DNA from: Salinicola corii
Lineage (GTDB): Bacteria; Pseudomonadota; Gammaproteobacteria; Pseudomonadales; Halomonadaceae
Direction: 5' to 3'
NCBI RefSeq assembly: GCF_008298015.1
Contig: NZ_VTPX01000004.1
Span: forward strand, 248,001-312,000
DNA: 64,000 bases
Part shown: piece by piece, positions 62,315 through 64,000 of the stretch
How positions within the stretch are numbered: the first letter of the stretch is position 1
Layout of the letters: the number at the start of each line of letters is the position of its first letter
Program-made: the position numbers and the translations under genes
The notes under the pieces: generated by a model
The model's input: the letters and a program-made list of their open reading frames with translations, nothing else
What the model was told of the DNA's origin: nothing
Databases searched by the model: none

Positions 62315-63012
62315 CGATAGAGCTCGCTGGTTCGAGTGAGGTGGTCGCGCATCGCCTGCTCCGCGGCGTCGGGATCGTTGTCGGCCAGGCAGTCGACGAT
62401 CTGATGGTGCTCGCGAAGGGAGACGTCTTCCGCCCCGCGGAAACTGACGATGCCGAGATGATAGTCCTTCAGCCAGTGGAGCATGGCGCGAGCCGTCGCC
62501 GAGAAGATCGGGTTGCCGGTCATGTCGGCGATTGCGCTGTGAAACGCCATGTCGCACTCGATGAAGGCATCGCCGCGTTGGCTCCGCTGCATGTCGTCGA
62601 TCAATCCGCGCAGTTTGTCGATATCGTCGGGCGTCGCCCGGGTCGCGGCCATCCGTACCATGCCGGCCTCGAAGAACAGTCGTGCCTGCTTGAGGTGGTC
62701 GATGTTCTCGGCATCGTCGTCGAGCAGAAAGCGGGCAGTGGTGTCGAACTGGGAGATCATCGAGTGAACGGTGACTTCGCTGACCCGCGCTCGCTCGCCG
62801 TGGTTGATGGTGATCCTGCCCATCGCGGCGAGTTGCTGCATGGCTTCGCGGATTGCCGGCCGGCCTACGCCGTAGAGCGCCATCAGTTCCCGTTCGGGCG
62901 GCAGTTGATCGCCGGGTTGCAGCTTCTGTGCACGGATCAGCGCCAGCAAGCGTTCCAGCACTTCGTCCGATAGCTTGCGTCGGCGGATCGGACCTGCAGC
63001 GATGTCATTCAT
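62275..63012 (-). CDS. GntR-family regulator (FadR/FCD subfamily, NanR-like)
   Basis: The 245-aa protein has a winged HTH (LQPGDQLPPERELMALYGVG RPAIREAMQQLAAMG, in parts, residues 32-65) and a C-terminal FCD domain with the metal-binding pattern (FHSAIADMTGNPIFSATARA, EHHQIVDCLADNDPDAAEQA MRDHL). FCD regulators usually control sugar-acid or carboxylate catabolism. The divergent or downstream target could be the Gfo/Idh/MocA gene, which shares its direction. The 3' end overlaps trpI. Confidence 0.87.
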   Translation of the reverse strand: MNDIAAGPIRRRKLSDEVLERLLALIRAQKLQPGDQLPPERELMALYGVGRPAIREAMQQLAAMGRITINHGERARVSEVTVHSMISQFDTTARFLLDDDAENIDHLKQARLFFEAGMVRMAATRATPDDIDKLRGLIDDMQRSQRGDAFIECDMAFHSAIADMTGNPIFSATARAMLHWLKDYHLGIVSFRGAEDVSLREHHQIVDCLADNDPDAAEQAMRDHLTRTSELYRQRAESLGDGSDR

Positions 63013-63118
63013 GAATCTTCCTGTTCTCGAGTACGGAGTGGCCGTCGATCGAACCCATGTCAGGACGTAGGATAATCGCTTCGGCGATCGACAGAACAGT
63101 CGCCTGCCCGAACTCGCC

Positions 63119-64000
63119 CTAGCGGTTCCAGCGTTCGGGAATCACGCTCTGGTGCGTTGCCGCCGCCTCGTAGGCCGCTTCGACCAGCGCCAGGGTGTTG
63201 TAGTTGTCCTCGCCGCGGGTCTCGATCGGGCGGTTTTGCCGATACGCTTCGAGCCAGTCGGCCTGAAAGGCGAGCACGCTGGCCTGGATCGGTACCCATG
63301 GTGATTCACTCCAGGCAGGCGGCTCGGGCCGGACCGTCTGCACCACGCAGTGGCCCCCGGTATCGTGGATCTCGAGGACGAAATCCTGGCGCAGGCGCAG
63401 CGAGCCGTGGACGCCGTCGACCTCGATCAGACTCTGCGGGAACGGATCGTCGGCGAGCCGGGTGGCATAGCTGCAATCGACGACGGAGGTGATGCCGTCG
63501 TCGTGTTGCAACATCAGGGTGGCGACGTCTTCACCCGCGATCGCGGCGTTGATCCGCGTGGTCTCGCAACTCAACCGCGCCACCTCGCCGAACAGGGCGC
63601 GGGCGATATCCAGCACATGAATGCCCAGGTCCTCGAGGATGAAGCGTTCCGCCCGGGCCAGATAGGGCTGGGCCGCGTAGACATCGAAACCGCTGCGATA
63701 ACTGATGCGGCCAAAGAAGGGGCGGCCGATTCGCCCGCTGCGCAGCGTCTCGATCGTCTGGCGAACCGCATGTTGCCAGCGGAAGTTCTCGTGGATGCCG
63801 AGGCTCACCCTGCTCGCCGAGCACTGCGCGATCAATCGGCTGGCGTTCTCCAGCGAGCCGGCGAAGGGCTTCTGGCAGATGATATCGACGCCATGGCGGG
63901 CCGCCAGCGGGACCAGCGCCGCATGGGAGGGCGTGGTGGTGGCGATATCCACGAAGTCCAGCTCCCCGGCGAACGCGGCGAACAGGGTTTCCGCCTCGGT
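63119..64000 (-). CDS. Gfo/Idh/MocA-family oxidoreductase (3' part; cut by the window edge)
   Basis: The frame is open to the window end. It has FVDIATTTPSHAALVPLAAR, the catalytic-region HGVDIICQKPFAGSLENASR (EKP-type motif as QKP), HENFRWQHAVRQTIE, ILEDLGIHVLDIARALFGEV with the conserved His, and a C-terminal sugar-dehydrogenase fold. Members are NAD-dependent dehydrogenases of sugars and inositol. The N-terminal Rossmann fold lies outside the window. It lies just upstream of the GntR gene on the same strand, about 105 bp apart. Confidence 0.87.
   Translation of the reverse strand, partial: TEAETLFAAFAGELDFVDIATTTPSHAALVPLAARHGVDIICQKPFAGSLENASRLIAQCSASRVSLGIHENFRWQHAVRQTIETLRSGRIGRPFFGRISYRSGFDVYAAQPYLARAERFILEDLGIHVLDIARALFGEVARLSCETTRINAAIAGEDVATLMLQHDDGITSVVDCSYATRLADDPFPQSLIEVDGVHGSLRLRQDFVLEIHDTGGHCVVQTVRPEPPAWSESPWVPIQASVLAFQADWLEAYRQNRPIETRGEDNYNTLALVEAAYEAAATHQSVIPERWNR

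Overview
The window looks like a chromosome segment of a GC-rich gammaproteobacterium, most likely of the Halomonadaceae (Halomonas/Salinicola type). This is inferred from gene content (LiuR-type BCAA catabolism, ImuA-ImuB-DnaE2, PhoBR next to UbiA/UbiC, ZapG, divergent TrpI-TrpBA) and codon use. No rRNA or tRNA gene and no phage or IS transposase was recognised.

Region 1 (1-7690) is an accessory island between two convergent core genes: the 3' end of liuR (left edge, + strand) and the 3' end of liuE (7691, - strand). It holds a BrnT/BrnA toxin-antitoxin pair, a frameshifted second copy of the liuR 3' end, a SnoaL-like gene, an AT-rich set of integron-type cassettes with attC-like hairpins but no integrase (PIN-domain protein, DUF2188, a DUF5343+HEPN pair, DUF6228), a single-pass membrane protein, a methyltransferase and a RelE/HigB-HigA-like pair whose toxin is frameshifted. 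Two additional, divergent copies of the liuE 3' terminus, each with its own stop codon, border the methyltransferase and the TA pair. The liuR/liuE junction therefore looks like a repeatedly used insertion point.

Region 2 (7691-31606) is a branched-chain amino acid catabolism block. liuABCDE covers the leucine branch. A MaoC / acyl-CoA ligase / GntP-permease operon probably imports and activates an acid that feeds the pathway. Next comes an operon for the isoleucine/valine acyl-CoA steps (acyl-CoA dehydrogenase, enoyl-CoA hydratase, 3-hydroxyisobutyryl-CoA hydrolase, SDR dehydrogenase, thiolase, acyl-CoA ligase). bkdA1-bkdA2-bkdB encodes the branched-chain 2-oxoacid dehydrogenase. Three near-identical 16-bp palindromes (14641, 18448, 27638) lie at the starts of these units and are the likely LiuR operators. 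A menI-like thioesterase and an HxlR/SDR divergent pair are interspersed.

Region 3 (31800-57160) is mostly core: a protein kinase-like protein, an NSS-family transporter, HexR, a LexA-box-controlled mutasome operon imuA-imuB-dnaE2, zapG, uvrD, phoU, cysZ, sodA, a DUF2218-SIP flavoprotein, an M23 peptidase, a chemoreceptor with a C-terminal CheR-tether motif, phoR-phoB with a Pho box, ubiA, ubiC and a rubredoxin-reductase-like protein. Region 4 (57300-64000) holds an HU protein, a small unknown protein, a pirin, trpA-trpB with divergent trpI, a GntR regulator and the 3' part of a Gfo/Idh/MocA oxidoreductase cut by the window edge.

Repeats stand out. Four intergenic arrays are built from 7-bp units of the form C(C/T)(A/T)CGAG. 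Two ~143-bp imperfect palindromes share a core but have different, still self-complementary ends. An in-frame, palindrome-containing insertion of about 40 residues interrupts the N-terminus of TrpB.
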